A model generated the notes under the pieces. The model had not been told where the DNA came from. It was given only the letters and a program-made list of their open reading frames with translations, and did not search any database. Of a stretch of DNA of 47,855 bases, positions 26,173-35,414 are shown in pieces (the stretch's first letter is position 1; each line of letters starts with the position of its first letter). The stretch spans positions 1-47,855 of the forward strand of contig CAIMWH010000055.1 in the NCBI GenBank assembly GCA_903845065.1, in the 5' to 3' direction. Position numbers and translations under genes: made by a program. The DNA is from an uncultured Rhodospirillales bacterium. Its GTDB lineage: Bacteria; Pseudomonadota; Alphaproteobacteria; Acetobacterales; Acetobacteraceae.

Positions 26173-26324
26173 TGGCCGGTTCCGATGGCTTACGTGGTTG
26201 CCTGATGGTGGAATACGCCCACCGGCGGCCGGTGCGGGGCAGCACTTTTCGCGGTCGGCAAATCGTGGTCTGCTTGCCCGGCAGAGGCGGTCGCCTCGTG
26301 TGAAACCTGGGAGGAATGAGCGGC

Positions 26325-26708
26325 ATGTTCAGCCATATGATGGTTGGTAGCAATGATATCGACCGGTCGAAGACGTTCTACGATGCGGTGTTTGGCGCCA
26401 TCGGCGGCAAACCCGGGGTGGTGGATGCCAAGGGGCGCCTGATCTACCTGCACAATGGCGGCATATTCCTGGTGAGCAAGCCGATCGACGGCAAGGCGGC
26501 GACGCACGCCAACGGTGGCACCATCGGGTTCGCGATGAGCGGCCCGGAGCAGGCCGATGCCTGGCACGCTGCGGGCGTGGCCCATGGCGGCACCGCCATC
26601 GAAGACCCGCCGGGCATTCGTCAGGGTGGCGCCGGCAAGATGTACCTGGCCTATCTGCGCGATCCCGACGGCAACAAGCTCTGCGCGTTGCACCGCATTC
26701 CGGCGTAG
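26325..26708 (+). CDS. VOC (glyoxalase/bleomycin resistance) family protein
   Basis: A 127-residue single-domain protein of two beta-alpha-beta-beta-beta units: MFSHMMVGSNDIDRSKTFYDAVFG at the start, ending GAGKMYLAYLRDPDGNKLCALHR. GGAGGA lies nine bases before ATG 26325, so this start is preferred over ATG 26316. Typical metal-binding positions are the His near the N-terminus and a Glu near the end; the latter is Cys/Ala here, so catalysis is not certain. Members include lyases, dioxygenases and resistance proteins. A terminator follows. Confidence 0.85.
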   Translation: MFSHMMVGSNDIDRSKTFYDAVFGAIGGKPGVVDAKGRLIYLHNGGIFLVSKPIDGKAATHANGGTIGFAMSGPEQADAWHAAGVAHGGTAIEDPPGIRQGGAGKMYLAYLRDPDGNKLCALHRIPA

Positions 26709-26731
26709 CCCATTAGCAAACGCCGAAACCG

Positions 26732-26764
26732 GGGGCCGCCACAACAGGCGGCCCCTATTTTCGC
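26732..26764 (+). terminator. Rho-independent terminator after the VOC gene
   Basis: GGGGCCGCC pairs with GGCGGCCCC around an ACAACA loop (26732-26755), followed by a TATTTT tract. It lies 24 bases downstream of the stop and points toward the convergent hyuB. Confidence 0.85.
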
Positions 26765-26794
26765 GCCCGTAACGCCAGAAAGCGAAATGGGATC

Positions 26795-26827
26795 AAAGGG
26801 GCAAGCCCCTTTGCCGGCGGAGCCTCG
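26795..26827. repeat. Palindromic intergenic repeat, single copy
   Basis: A 7-bp stem AAAGGGG/CCCCTTT with a CAAG loop (26795-26812) is followed by GCCGGCGGAGCCTCGCT. The tail is almost the same as that after the hairpins at 42856-42898 and 43041-43083, so this is a third, diverged member of one family. It ends at the hyuB stop codon and may serve as hyuB terminator. Confidence 0.6.
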
Positions 26828-28813
26828 CTACTTGCTGTCGTGTCCCTGCGGCACCGGATGCAAAGCCATATACGCCGCAAACGCCTCCTCAATGACCTCC
26901 GTCGCCGGCCGCTCCACTGCGCCCGCGCGAACCGCGGCGAAAAGGCGCTTCTTCATCGGCGCCCGCCAACTCACCGGCAGGGTCGCCAGACGCTCCAGCA
27001 TCGCAGCGTAGGCAGCCTCGGTCCAGCGCGCCTCATGGGCTTCGCGGGCCGCACCGAGCGCGAACATGCCGGCCGGCCCACGGGTCGCCCGCAGCGAGGC
27101 GGTCGCCTCCACGTCGATAACATCATCGGCGATCGCAACGCCGTAGTCCCGCGCGGCCCCTTCGGTGGTCACCCGGCCAGTGCGCAAGTCGCGCAGCACG
27201 GCTTCCGGCCGGCGGTCGAACGGGTGGCCACGCCCAGCACCGCCGGGTGAGATAACCCGCAGCACGTTGCCCGGCGGCAGCGCCAGCGCGTCGGTGTTCT
27301 GCAGGTTGCGCTCATCGGGACGTCCCGGGTTCAGCGTAAAGCTGCCGGCCGCGCCGGGCTGCCCACCCAGGATGCCCCAGGGCTGGAACACACTCCGATC
27401 GCGGTTGCGCGCGGTCACGAACGCATCGGGCGCGTCGGTGGTGAACTCCATGATCTGCGCCATCCCGCCGCGATGGGTGCCGGCGCCACCGGTATCGGGC
27501 ATCAGGCCATAGCGCAGGATACGCACCGGCGCCTCGGTTTCGGTGATCTCAACCGGCGAGTTCTTGAGATACGCCGCATCGGCGCCGGACCCATCGGTGC
27601 CATCCCGGTGCGGCATCCCCCCGCCGCCACCCACGATAGGGGCGATGGCGGTGATGCCCCGCTTGCCCGTCCGGGTGTTCTCGGCGGCCATATTGATGAT
27701 GGAGGTGGCACCCGCGGGGGCCGCGGGAAGCCGCTCCGGCGCGGCCTGGGCGAAGGCCCCAAAGATGAGCGAGCGCAACCGGCCGCAGACCATCGAGCGC
27801 ATGCCAACCGCCGCCGGGAACGCCGGATTCACCACCGACCCCGGCGGGCAGACGCAGGTGAACGCCCGTGTGGTGCCGAAGTTGAGCATGATGCCGGGGT
27901 GCAACGCCGACAGCACGTAGTAGACGCCCACCAGCATGAGGGAGTGCCGCGGATGCCCGCCGGTGGGCACATTCATCGAGGACAGCGTCTGCGGGTCCGA
28001 CCCGGTGAAATCAAGCGTCGCGGTATCGCCGTGGATGGTCATGGCGAGACACAGCCGCAGCGGATCGCCGCCGGCGGCATCCTCGTCGCAGTATTCGGTG
28101 AACCGGTAGGTCCCGTCCGGCAGCCCGGCCAGCACGGCGCGCGCCTGCGCCTCGGCATAATCGAGCAGATCGGCCAGCCCATCCACCACCGTGCTGACGC
28201 CGAAGCGGCGCACGAGATCGAGGATACGGCGCTCGCCGGTGTTGACCGCAGCAACCTGGGCCTTCATGTCGCCCCAGTTTTGGTGCGGCACGCGCACATT
28301 GGCGAGCATCACCCGCAGCAAGCCCTCGTCGAGCACGCCCGCGCGATAAAGCTTCATCGGCGGCACCCGGATGCCTTCCTGATGCACCTCGGTCAGCGTC
28401 CGGGAGAGGCTGGCCGGCACGGCGCCGCCAACGTCCACGTTATGAATATGCCCGCCGGCAAACGCGATGATGGCCCCGTCATGAAACACCGGCTTCCACA
28501 TCACGATGTCGGGCGAATGGGTGGCCAGATAGCCGGAATACGGATCGTTGGTCATCGCGATATCACCCGGCTGATAGCCGCCCGGCACCAGCGCGATGGC
28601 ACCGCCGTAGTCAACGCCGGGATACCAGGTCGCGCCGATATCGAGCGGCACCGCGACCGCCTTGCCATCCGCGTCAAGCAGTTGGGTGGTGAAGTCCTCG
28701 GTTTCCTTCACGAAGGTGGAGTGGGCGGTGCGATACAGCGTGGTCGCCATACTTTCGGCCGCCGCGCGGGTGTGGTTGCGTAGGACCTGGAGGGTGACAG
28801 GATCGGTGCGCAT
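26828..28813 (-). CDS. hyuB: Hydantoinase B / 5-oxoprolinase family subunit
   Basis: A 661-residue protein of the HyuB (N-methylhydantoinase B/acetophenone carboxylase) family. Landmarks are RTDPVTLQVLRNHTRAAAESMA at the start, AHSTFVKETEDFTTQLLD, AMTNDPYSGYLATHSPDI, FAGGHIHNVDVGG, and GGGGGMPHRDGTDG. It acts with HyuA in ATP-dependent cyclic amide (hydantoin/5-oxoproline) hydrolysis or, in related systems, ketone carboxylation. Its ATG overlaps the hyuA stop (ATGA). The ligand is not predicted by sequence. Confidence 0.94.
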   Translation of the reverse strand: MRTDPVTLQVLRNHTRAAAESMATTLYRTAHSTFVKETEDFTTQLLDADGKAVAVPLDIGATWYPGVDYGGAIALVPGGYQPGDIAMTNDPYSGYLATHSPDIVMWKPVFHDGAIIAFAGGHIHNVDVGGAVPASLSRTLTEVHQEGIRVPPMKLYRAGVLDEGLLRVMLANVRVPHQNWGDMKAQVAAVNTGERRILDLVRRFGVSTVVDGLADLLDYAEAQARAVLAGLPDGTYRFTEYCDEDAAGGDPLRLCLAMTIHGDTATLDFTGSDPQTLSSMNVPTGGHPRHSLMLVGVYYVLSALHPGIMLNFGTTRAFTCVCPPGSVVNPAFPAAVGMRSMVCGRLRSLIFGAFAQAAPERLPAAPAGATSIINMAAENTRTGKRGITAIAPIVGGGGGMPHRDGTDGSGADAAYLKNSPVEITETEAPVRILRYGLMPDTGGAGTHRGGMAQIMEFTTDAPDAFVTARNRDRSVFQPWGILGGQPGAAGSFTLNPGRPDERNLQNTDALALPPGNVLRVISPGGAGRGHPFDRRPEAVLRDLRTGRVTTEGAARDYGVAIADDVIDVEATASLRATRGPAGMFALGAAREAHEARWTEAAYAAMLERLATLPVSWRAPMKKRLFAAVRAGAVERPATEVIEEAFAAYMALHPVPQGHDSK

Positions 28814-30834
28814 CAGCCGTGCTCCATGACGATGTTGCCGTGTTCGTCCACTTCGGCGGTCCAGCCGGGCGGCACGGTAAGGGTGCAGTCGGATTGGGTG
28901 ACGATGGCGGGCCCGGCAAAGCGCGCGCCCGGGGTGAGGTCGGCGCGGCGATAGAGCGCCGCCGCATGCCAGGCCGCATTGTGGTGCAGCCGCGCGGTGC
29001 CGGCAGCCTCGGGGACATGGGCAGTGGTGGATTGCCGGGGCAGCACGATCGGCGGCGCCGGCCGCGTCGCCGCAACCCGCAGGCTGACCACCTGCACCGG
29101 CGCGGCGGCCTCGGCATGCCCGAAACTGCGCTCATGCGCCGCGTGGAAACGCGCCTCAAGCTCTGCCGCACTGGCAACACCATCGGCCGCCACCGGCAGT
29201 TCGAAGGACTGGCCGAGATAACGCAGGTCCGCGGTCCAGGCGAGGTCCGACGGGCCAGGCCCCGCCATCTCCGCCACCCCATCCCGTGCATCCGCTGCCA
29301 GCGCGGCAAAGCCCGCCTGGATGGCGGGCCAGGCGCCCGCATCGAGCGGCAGCAGGACCGTGCGCATGGTGTCGCGGCGGATCGCGGCGCCCAGCGCTCC
29401 CAGCGCACACAGCGTGCCGGGATTGGCAGGCACCAGCATCCGGCGCATGCCGGCGGCCTCGGCGAGCATGGCGCCCAGCATCGGGCCGGCACCGCCGAAC
29501 GGCATCAGGGTCAGTTCGCTGCCATGCACCCCGGCGCGGGCCAGCAGTTGCTCGATGGCGACAAGCATGCCGGTCACCGCGATCTGCAACACGCCCTCGG
29601 CAAGCTGGTCCACCGGCATGCCGAGCCGGGCCGCCAGCGGTGCCGCAGCCGCTTCGGCACGATCGGCCCGGGGAGCAATCGCGCCATAGCCGAGTTCGCC
29701 ATGGCCCAGAATGCCGCAGATCATGGCCGCATCGGTGACGGTAAAATCGGTGCCGCCACGGCCGAAGCAGGCGGGCCCGGGAGTGGAACCGGCACTTTCC
29801 GGGCCAACCTGCAGAACGCCCTGCGGATCGATGCGCGCGATGGAGCCGCCGCCCTGCCCGGAGGACATCACGGCCACCGTGGTGGTGGCGAGCGGAAAGT
29901 CGCCGATCGCCTGGCCGGCACCAAAGGAGGGCAGCCCGTTCTGCAGCAGCGCGACATCAGCGGAGGTGCCACCCATGTCGAGCGTCAACACCGCCGCCGC
30001 CCCGGCCGCCCGCGCCACCATCCCGGCACCAACTACGCCCGAGGCGGTGCCCGACAGCAGCATGCCCACGCAGTCCCGCCGGCCCCGCTTCGCCGTCATG
30101 GTGCCGCCGGCCGAGGTGGTGAGCAGCAGGGGCGCCGCGATACCTGCGTCCCCAAGCCGCGCCTCGACGCGTTCCAGATACCCCGAGACACGCGGATGGA
30201 CGTAGGCATTGAGCACGGCGGTGGTGGTGCGCTCGTATTCCCGAATGGCCGGCCACACCTCGCTGCCGCGAAACACCACCATGCCGGGCGCGGCAGCGGC
30301 AATCATCGCAGCGACGGCCAACTCATGCGCCGGATTGCGCCAAGCATGGAGAAAGGACACCACGATGGCCTCGCACCCGGCACGGGTCGCATGTTCGATG
30401 GCGGCAGCAACGCTGGCCGGGTCCGGCGCCGTCAACGTGGTGCCATCGGCGTTCATCCGCTCGGTAATGCCGCACACCATTTCGCGCGGCACCAGCGGCG
30501 CCGGGCGCTCGCAGAACAGGCTGTACGGATCGGGCATGCGCAACCGCGCGAGTTCCAGCATGTCGGTGAACCCCGCCGTGGTGAACAACGCCAACCTTGC
30601 CCCCCGGCGCTGGATGATGGTGTTCACGCCCACCGTGGTGCCGTGCACGAACCGCGCGACATCGCGGACATCGAAACCATCGCCGGCCAGGCGATCGAGC
30701 CCGGTGCCGACGTCAGCGCCCGGTTCGCCCGGGGTGGTCAACACCTTGAGGGTGGAAAGCTGGCCGGTGGTGGTCTCCAGGGCCACAAAATCCGCGAACG
30801 TCCCGCCGATGTCGACGCCTACCATCCAGGTCAT
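28813..30834 (-). CDS. hyuA: Hydantoinase A / 5-oxoprolinase family ATP-dependent subunit
   Basis: A 673-residue protein with the actin-like ATPase fold of the HyuA family. Landmarks are VGVDIGGTFADFVAL at residues 5-19 (phosphate-1), FVHGTTVGVNTIIQRRGA, TAGFTDMLELAR, LTLDMGGTSADVALL (phosphate-2) and MPFGGAGPMLGA. The subunit phosphorylates the cyclic amide so HyuB can open the ring. No clear Shine-Dalgarno precedes ATG 30834; ATG 30825 is possible. The 176-base gap to the upstream same-strand gene shows no obvious hairpin. Confidence 0.94.
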   Translation of the reverse strand: MTWMVGVDIGGTFADFVALETTTGQLSTLKVLTTPGEPGADVGTGLDRLAGDGFDVRDVARFVHGTTVGVNTIIQRRGARLALFTTAGFTDMLELARLRMPDPYSLFCERPAPLVPREMVCGITERMNADGTTLTAPDPASVAAAIEHATRAGCEAIVVSFLHAWRNPAHELAVAAMIAAAAPGMVVFRGSEVWPAIREYERTTTAVLNAYVHPRVSGYLERVEARLGDAGIAAPLLLTTSAGGTMTAKRGRRDCVGMLLSGTASGVVGAGMVARAAGAAAVLTLDMGGTSADVALLQNGLPSFGAGQAIGDFPLATTTVAVMSSGQGGGSIARIDPQGVLQVGPESAGSTPGPACFGRGGTDFTVTDAAMICGILGHGELGYGAIAPRADRAEAAAAPLAARLGMPVDQLAEGVLQIAVTGMLVAIEQLLARAGVHGSELTLMPFGGAGPMLGAMLAEAAGMRRMLVPANPGTLCALGALGAAIRRDTMRTVLLPLDAGAWPAIQAGFAALAADARDGVAEMAGPGPSDLAWTADLRYLGQSFELPVAADGVASAAELEARFHAAHERSFGHAEAAAPVQVVSLRVAATRPAPPIVLPRQSTTAHVPEAAGTARLHHNAAWHAAALYRRADLTPGARFAGPAIVTQSDCTLTVPPGWTAEVDEHGNIVMEHG

Positions 30835-31010
30835 GCGGCGGTCGCGCGGCGGATGGCGGTGGAACGGCGCATGGCGGGTCTCCGGGTGCTGGGGCGAATG
30901 CGGTTGTCCAGTGAACAGGACGGCGGTTCGGGCAAGGCGTCAATGCGCGGCGGGCCCGAATTCACACAATTCCCAACTCCGGCTCCGAAGCGCGGCGGCG
31001 CCTCGCCCCC

Positions 31011-32126
31011 CTACCCCTCCATCCGCGTCGCCCGCAGCCGCTCCTCATCCAACTCCACCCCCAACCCCGGCGCATCGGACAAATTGAGCCACCCCTCCCC
31101 ATCCACCGCCAGCGGCGCCGTGAGGATGAAATCTCGCCGCTCCAGGCTCCACTCCGGCGGATCGAACGGAAACTCCAGGTACGGACAATCCGCCACCCCC
31201 GCCGCCAGATGCGCATTGGCCGCCAGGCCGATCCCGTTCCCCCAGGTATGCGGCGTGAACACCAGGTTGTGCTCCTGCGCCATCAGCGCCACCCGCCGCA
31301 GCCCGGTGATCCCCCCCACCAGCGAGGCATCGGGCTGCAGCACATCCAGGCACCCCTCCCCGATCAGATCACGGAATTCATACAACTCCCGCGTCATCTC
31401 CCCCCCGGCGATCCGCACATCCACTATCTCGCGCAACCGCCGCATCCCCGCCCGATCGCCCCGATGCAGCGGCTCCTCCATCCAGTACACCCCGAGCCGC
31501 TCCAACTCGCGCGCCACCGTCACCGCTTCCTTCAGCGTCCACGGCGCATAGATATCCTGCGGCAGCCGCCACCCCTGGTTGCAGTCCACCATGAGTTCCA
31601 GTTCATCGCCGACGCGATACCGCACCGCCTCCAGCGCCGCGATATCGTCCCGCCAGTCGCCGCGCTGGAACCGGATCTTCATCGCCGGAAACCCCGCCGC
31701 GACGAACCGCTCCGCCGTCTCCGCCATCCCGCCCGGATCGCGCAACGTCCCGGACGAAGCATACGTCCGCACCCGGTTCGACAACCCGCCCAGCAGCTTC
31801 CAGCACGGCACCCCGGTCAGCTTCCCCGCCAGGTCCCACAACGCGAGATCGAGCGGCCAGCACCGCCCGTAGTGGAAAGCGATATGGCTCAGCGTCCGGT
31901 AATGCCGCTCGATCGCCATGGGGTCCTGGCCGACGAACAAATGCTCATGCCCGGCAAATCCCAGCATGAGATCGCCCGACCCTACCCCCGTCACCCCCAC
32001 ATCGGTGTGCACCCGCACGATCGTCGAGTCGAACTTCACCCGCGGCGCACTGTCCCACGCCGCATGAAACGGCGGCGCCAACGGCAGCCGATGGTGGGTG
32101 ATCTCGATACCGGTAATCTTCGCCAT
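31011..32126 (-). CDS. Mandelate racemase/muconate lactonizing (enolase superfamily) enzyme
   Basis: A 371-residue enzyme from ATG 32126, with AGGACAGG upstream. Metal and catalytic residues visible in order: a K-x-R motif (AMKIRFQRGD) in place of K-x-K, Asp in LMVDCNQGW, Glu in WMEEPLHRGD, Glu in IAGGEM, Asp in QPDASLVGG, and catalytic His in FTPHTWGNGIGL. The pattern resembles acid-sugar dehydratases and related members; the substrate cannot be fixed. It is divergent from panE-like with 124 bases between, and upstream of hyuA on the same strand. Confidence 0.9.
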   Translation of the reverse strand: MAKITGIEITHHRLPLAPPFHAAWDSAPRVKFDSTIVRVHTDVGVTGVGSGDLMLGFAGHEHLFVGQDPMAIERHYRTLSHIAFHYGRCWPLDLALWDLAGKLTGVPCWKLLGGLSNRVRTYASSGTLRDPGGMAETAERFVAAGFPAMKIRFQRGDWRDDIAALEAVRYRVGDELELMVDCNQGWRLPQDIYAPWTLKEAVTVARELERLGVYWMEEPLHRGDRAGMRRLREIVDVRIAGGEMTRELYEFRDLIGEGCLDVLQPDASLVGGITGLRRVALMAQEHNLVFTPHTWGNGIGLAANAHLAAGVADCPYLEFPFDPPEWSLERRDFILTAPLAVDGEGWLNLSDAPGLGVELDEERLRATRMEG

Positions 32127-32250
32127 GATCCGCCTGTCCTCTTCCCCGCCACCCTCGCCGGATTCGCGAACACCACCAACCCCCAGGATTGACAACCATC
32201 TGCCCGCCCCGCCACTCGTCCCCCCTCACCCCCAACAGGACACCCCACCC

Positions 32251-33192
32251 ATGCGCATCCTCGTCCTCGGCGCCGGCGGCATCGGCGGCTACTTCGGCGG
32301 ACGCCTCACCGCCGCCGGCGCCGACGTCACCTTCCTCGTCCGTGACCGCCGCGCCGCCATCCTCGCCCGCGACGGCCTGCGCATCCGCAGTGACCTCGGT
32401 GACCTCGACCAGCCCGTCCGTACCATTACGCGAGACATGGGCACCCGCGAAACCGCCCCCCCCGGCTATGACGCCGTCCTGCTGAGCTGCAAAGCCTACG
32501 ACCTGCCGGACGCCATCGCCTCCCTGCGCCCCGCGGCCGAAGGCGCCATGATCGTTCCCCTGCTGAACGGCATGCGCCATCTCGACACGCTGGATGCCGC
32601 TTTCGGTGCGGAAAACATCTGCGGCGGCGTCGCCGCCATCGGCGTCACCCTGGAAAACGACGGCACCGTCCGCCATTTCGGCAAAGGCGTCGCCTACACC
32701 CACGGCCCCCGCTTCGCCTCCCAGGAAGCCCGCTGCGCCGCCCTCGCCGAAGCCATGGCCCCCGGCGGCTTCGCGCCGCGCAACTCACCCGCCATCATGC
32801 AGGACATGTGGGAGAAATTCGTCTTCATCACCACCGCCGCCGGCACCGCCTGCCTCATGCGCGGCTCCATCGGCGCCATCGCCCGCACCGCCGAAGGCAG
32901 CCAGCTTCTGGTCGAGATGTATGAGGAATGCGCCGCCGTCGCCACCGCCGCCGGCTACCCGCCGCGCGACCGCCACCGGGACTTCGCCCGCACCGGCTTC
33001 CACGACAAAACCAACGCCAACGTCCCCTCCATGCTGCGGGACCTCCGCCGCGGCTTCCAGGTCGAAGCCGACCACATCGTGGGCGACATGCTCCTCCGCG
33101 CCCGCGCCCTCGCCCACCCCGCCCCGCTGCTACGCGCCGCCTCGGCCCATCTCGCCGTCTATCAGGAGGAGCGCGCGGCTCGTCCGGCCTGA
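32251..33192 (+). CDS. panE: 2-dehydropantoate 2-reductase (ketopantoate reductase) family
   Basis: A 313-residue NADPH-dependent reductase starting at ATG 32251 (ACAGGA upstream). Rossmann motif MRILVLGAGGIGGYFGGRL; catalytic Lys in LSCKAYDL; NGM in PLLNGMRHLD; the second catalytic region MWEKFVFITTAAGTACLMR; C-terminal KTNANVPSMLRDLRRG. True PanE makes pantoate for CoA, but many genomes carry several paralogues for other 2-keto substrates. Divergence from a sugar-acid type dehydratase hints at a catabolic paralogue. Confidence 0.88.
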   Translation: MRILVLGAGGIGGYFGGRLTAAGADVTFLVRDRRAAILARDGLRIRSDLGDLDQPVRTITRDMGTRETAPPGYDAVLLSCKAYDLPDAIASLRPAAEGAMIVPLLNGMRHLDTLDAAFGAENICGGVAAIGVTLENDGTVRHFGKGVAYTHGPRFASQEARCAALAEAMAPGGFAPRNSPAIMQDMWEKFVFITTAAGTACLMRGSIGAIARTAEGSQLLVEMYEECAAVATAAGYPPRDRHRDFARTGFHDKTNANVPSMLRDLRRGFQVEADHIVGDMLLRARALAHPAPLLRAASAHLAVYQEERAARPA

Positions 33193-33359
33193 TACAGCGC
33201 CACGTCAAACCGCCCGGCCTGGCGCGCCCGCCGCCGCCGCTTGAACCACCAGGCGTGCCAGGCCCCCACCACCTCGGACCAGAACACAATCAGATACGAC
33301 ACCACCCAGAGCTCGACACTCAGGACACCGAGAAACCAGTTCAGATTGATTTCAGGCAT
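33162..33359 (-). CDS. Small single-pass membrane protein, unknown function
   Basis: A 65-residue ORF with one hydrophobic segment (about residues 8-35, with several Trp) followed by a basic stop-transfer tail KRRRRAR. A good Shine-Dalgarno GGAGGG lies five bases before ATG 33359, the main support for translation. The last 31 bases overlap the 3' end of the panE-like gene on the other strand. The orientation N-out/C-in follows the positive-inside rule. I recognise no family. Confidence 0.5.
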   Translation of the reverse strand: MPEINLNWFLGVLSVELWVVSYLIVFWSEVVGAWHAWWFKRRRRARQAGRFDVALYQAGRAARSS

Positions 33360-33421
33360 GCGGACCCTCCGCGTTCCATTCCCAAGATGGGCGCCCGCCC
33401 CGTCCCCGGCAAGGCCCGGCC

Positions 33422-34222
33422 TCAGGGTGTCCCCAGCAACGCCGGCACCAGCGCCAGCGCCGCCGCCCGCGCCGCCGGATCGCCGCCGACATGCACGCTG
33501 TGATCCGCGTTCTGGCTGGTCGGAATATTCCGCATCACCCGCACCGGCTCGGGCGCGTCGAAATCATGATAAGCGCCCGCGAACCCATGCAGCCGCACCC
33601 CCGCCACGCTGCCCGCCAGTACCCGGCACGGCGCGATCGGCGTCCAGTCGTCCGCCTCCCCCATCAGGATATCGAGCGGCCCCGCCGGCACCCAGCCCCC
33701 CCGCTCGGCAAACCCGCGACACCCCGGATAGAACGCGATGAACCGCCGGAACAGCCCCGCCGGCAGCCCCGCCTCCGCCCGCGCCGTCGCCAGCACCGTC
33801 GTCCCGCCATCCGACCACCCGAGCAGCACCACGCCCCCCGGCGGCACTCCCGCCTGCGCGCGCAGCCACTCCCCCGCCGCGATCGCATCCAACCGCCGCA
33901 GCCCCGATGCGGTGGCGATGCGGTTGCGCTCCCGGCACTGCCCGCCCAGCCCGCGCGAGGTGAAGCTGTTGGGAAACAGCACCACATGCCCCCGCGCCGT
34001 CAGCGCCTCCGCCCATTGCCGATCGCGCGACGGAAACGCCCCGCCACACCCATGCAGCGCCACGATTGCCGGCCCCACCGGCACCCCCGCCGGGCGGAAC
34101 AACTCGCCATGCAGCGCCACCCCCTTGGGACCAGGGATCACCACCGCCTCGGCCCACGCGGACGAGATCACGGAAAGGCCGATGGCTTTGAGCAGGATCA
34201 AAGCAAGGGTAAATGCGCGCAT
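33422..34222 (-). CDS. Secreted alpha/beta hydrolase (dienelactone hydrolase-like)
   Basis: A 266-residue protein with a Sec signal peptide (FTLALILLKAIGLSVISSAWA, cut near residue 24). The mature part has an oxyanion-type ALHGCGG near residue 55, nucleophile elbow GWSDGG, Asp in LMGEADDW and His in AGAYHDFD, forming a Ser-Asp-His triad. Substrate unknown. It is divergent from hemB with about 84 bases between. Confidence 0.85.
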   Translation of the reverse strand: MRAFTLALILLKAIGLSVISSAWAEAVVIPGPKGVALHGELFRPAGVPVGPAIVALHGCGGAFPSRDRQWAEALTARGHVVLFPNSFTSRGLGGQCRERNRIATASGLRRLDAIAAGEWLRAQAGVPPGGVVLLGWSDGGTTVLATARAEAGLPAGLFRRFIAFYPGCRGFAERGGWVPAGPLDILMGEADDWTPIAPCRVLAGSVAGVRLHGFAGAYHDFDAPEPVRVMRNIPTSQNADHSVHVGGDPAARAAALALVPALLGTP

Positions 34223-34306
34223 GACATATCATAACCGTCCGAACGCGGCTTTGCATCCGCCCCCGACGCGCCTACTCATCCCATGCCCTTCTGCGGAGCC
34301 CCAGCC

Positions 34307-35302
34307 ATGACCGTCGGACGTTTCCCCACCACCCGCATGCGCCGCAACCGGCGTGATGCCTGGACCCGCCGCCTGGTGGCCGAAAACACCCTCTCCGTCG
34401 GCGATCTCATCTGGCCCGTCTTCGTCATCGAGGGCACCGCCACCACCACCGAGGTCGGCTCCATGCCCGGCGTCCAGCGCGTCACCATCGACCGCCTCGC
34501 CGCCCACTGCGCCAACGCTGCCAAGCTCGGCATCCCCGCCATCGCCCTCTTCCCGATGACGCCCCCCGAGCAGAAGGACGCCGAGGGCACCGAGTCGACC
34601 AACCCGCACAACCTGATCTGCCGCGCCGCCCGCCTGCTCAAGCAGGAATACCCCGATATCGGCCTCGTGGGGGATGTCGCGCTCGACCCCTACACCGATC
34701 ACGGCCATGACGGCGTGATCCGCAACAGCTACGTCGCCAATGACGAAACCCTCGCCATCCTGCGCCGCCAGGCCATCAACCAGGCCGCCGCCGGCATCGA
34801 CATCATCGCGCCCTCCGACATGATGGACGGCCGCATCGGCGTCATCCGCGAAGGCCTTGACGCCGAGGGCATGATCGACACCCGCATCATGTCCTACGCC
34901 GCCAAATATGCCTCTGCCTTCTACGGCCCCTTCCGCGAGGCCGTCGGCTCCGGCTCGTCCCTCAAGGGCGACAAGAAAACCTACCAGATGGACCCCGCCA
35001 ACTCCGACGAAGCCCTGCGCGAGGTCGAGCTTGACCTGCTGGAAGGTGCGGACATGGTCATGGTCAAACCCGGCATGCCCTACCTCGACATCGTCCGCCG
35101 CGTGCATGACAAGTTCGGCGTCCCCACCTTCGCCTACCAGGTGTCCGGCGAATACGCGATGATCATGGCTGCCGTCCGCAACGGCTGGATCGACCATCGC
35201 CGCGCCATGATGGAAAGCCTTATGGGCTTCAAGCGCGCCGGCGCGGCGGGCGTACTCACCTACTTCGCCCCCGAAGCCGCCGCCGTCCTGGCCGAAGGCT
35301 GA
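34307..35302 (+). CDS. hemB: Delta-aminolevulinic acid dehydratase (porphobilinogen synthase), Mg-type
   Basis: A 331-residue enzyme joining two 5-aminolevulinate molecules to porphobilinogen in tetrapyrrole synthesis. Start ATG 34307 is preferred (GCGGAG upstream); ATG 34283 is an in-frame alternative. Landmarks are RMRRNRRDAW, IWPVFVIEG, MPGVQR, the metal region ALDPYTDHGHDG, IIAPSDMMDGR, and the Schiff-base Lys near residue 254 in MVKPGMPYLD. The metal region has Asp in place of the zinc-binding cysteines, placing it in the Mg-dependent group typical of Alphaproteobacteria. Confidence 0.97.
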   Translation: MTVGRFPTTRMRRNRRDAWTRRLVAENTLSVGDLIWPVFVIEGTATTTEVGSMPGVQRVTIDRLAAHCANAAKLGIPAIALFPMTPPEQKDAEGTESTNPHNLICRAARLLKQEYPDIGLVGDVALDPYTDHGHDGVIRNSYVANDETLAILRRQAINQAAAGIDIIAPSDMMDGRIGVIREGLDAEGMIDTRIMSYAAKYASAFYGPFREAVGSGSSLKGDKKTYQMDPANSDEALREVELDLLEGADMVMVKPGMPYLDIVRRVHDKFGVPTFAYQVSGEYAMIMAAVRNGWIDHRRAMMESLMGFKRAGAAGVLTYFAPEAAAVLAEG

Positions 35303-35335
35303 GCCCCGCGCCGGCCTATCACGCACATGGCACCA

Positions 35336-35356
35336 CGGCGGAGCACCCCTCCGCCG
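35336..35356 (+). terminator. Hairpin after hemB
   Basis: CGGCGGAG pairs with CTCCGCCG around a CACCC loop, 34 bases after the hemB stop. There is no T-tract, so this may be a Rho-assisted terminator or a transcript-stabilising structure. Confidence 0.5.
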
Positions 35357-35414
35357 CGATGCGGCTTGAATCGTAGCGCGCAATGAGGGAATCTCCGCAC
35401 CGTCGGAGGGGGAG

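Noticed and set aside
28819-31551. A 910-codon plus-strand frame opposite hyuA
   Set aside because: Shadow of hyuA in high-GC DNA; composition rich in Gly, Arg and His with no domain; hyuA itself is fully recognisable.
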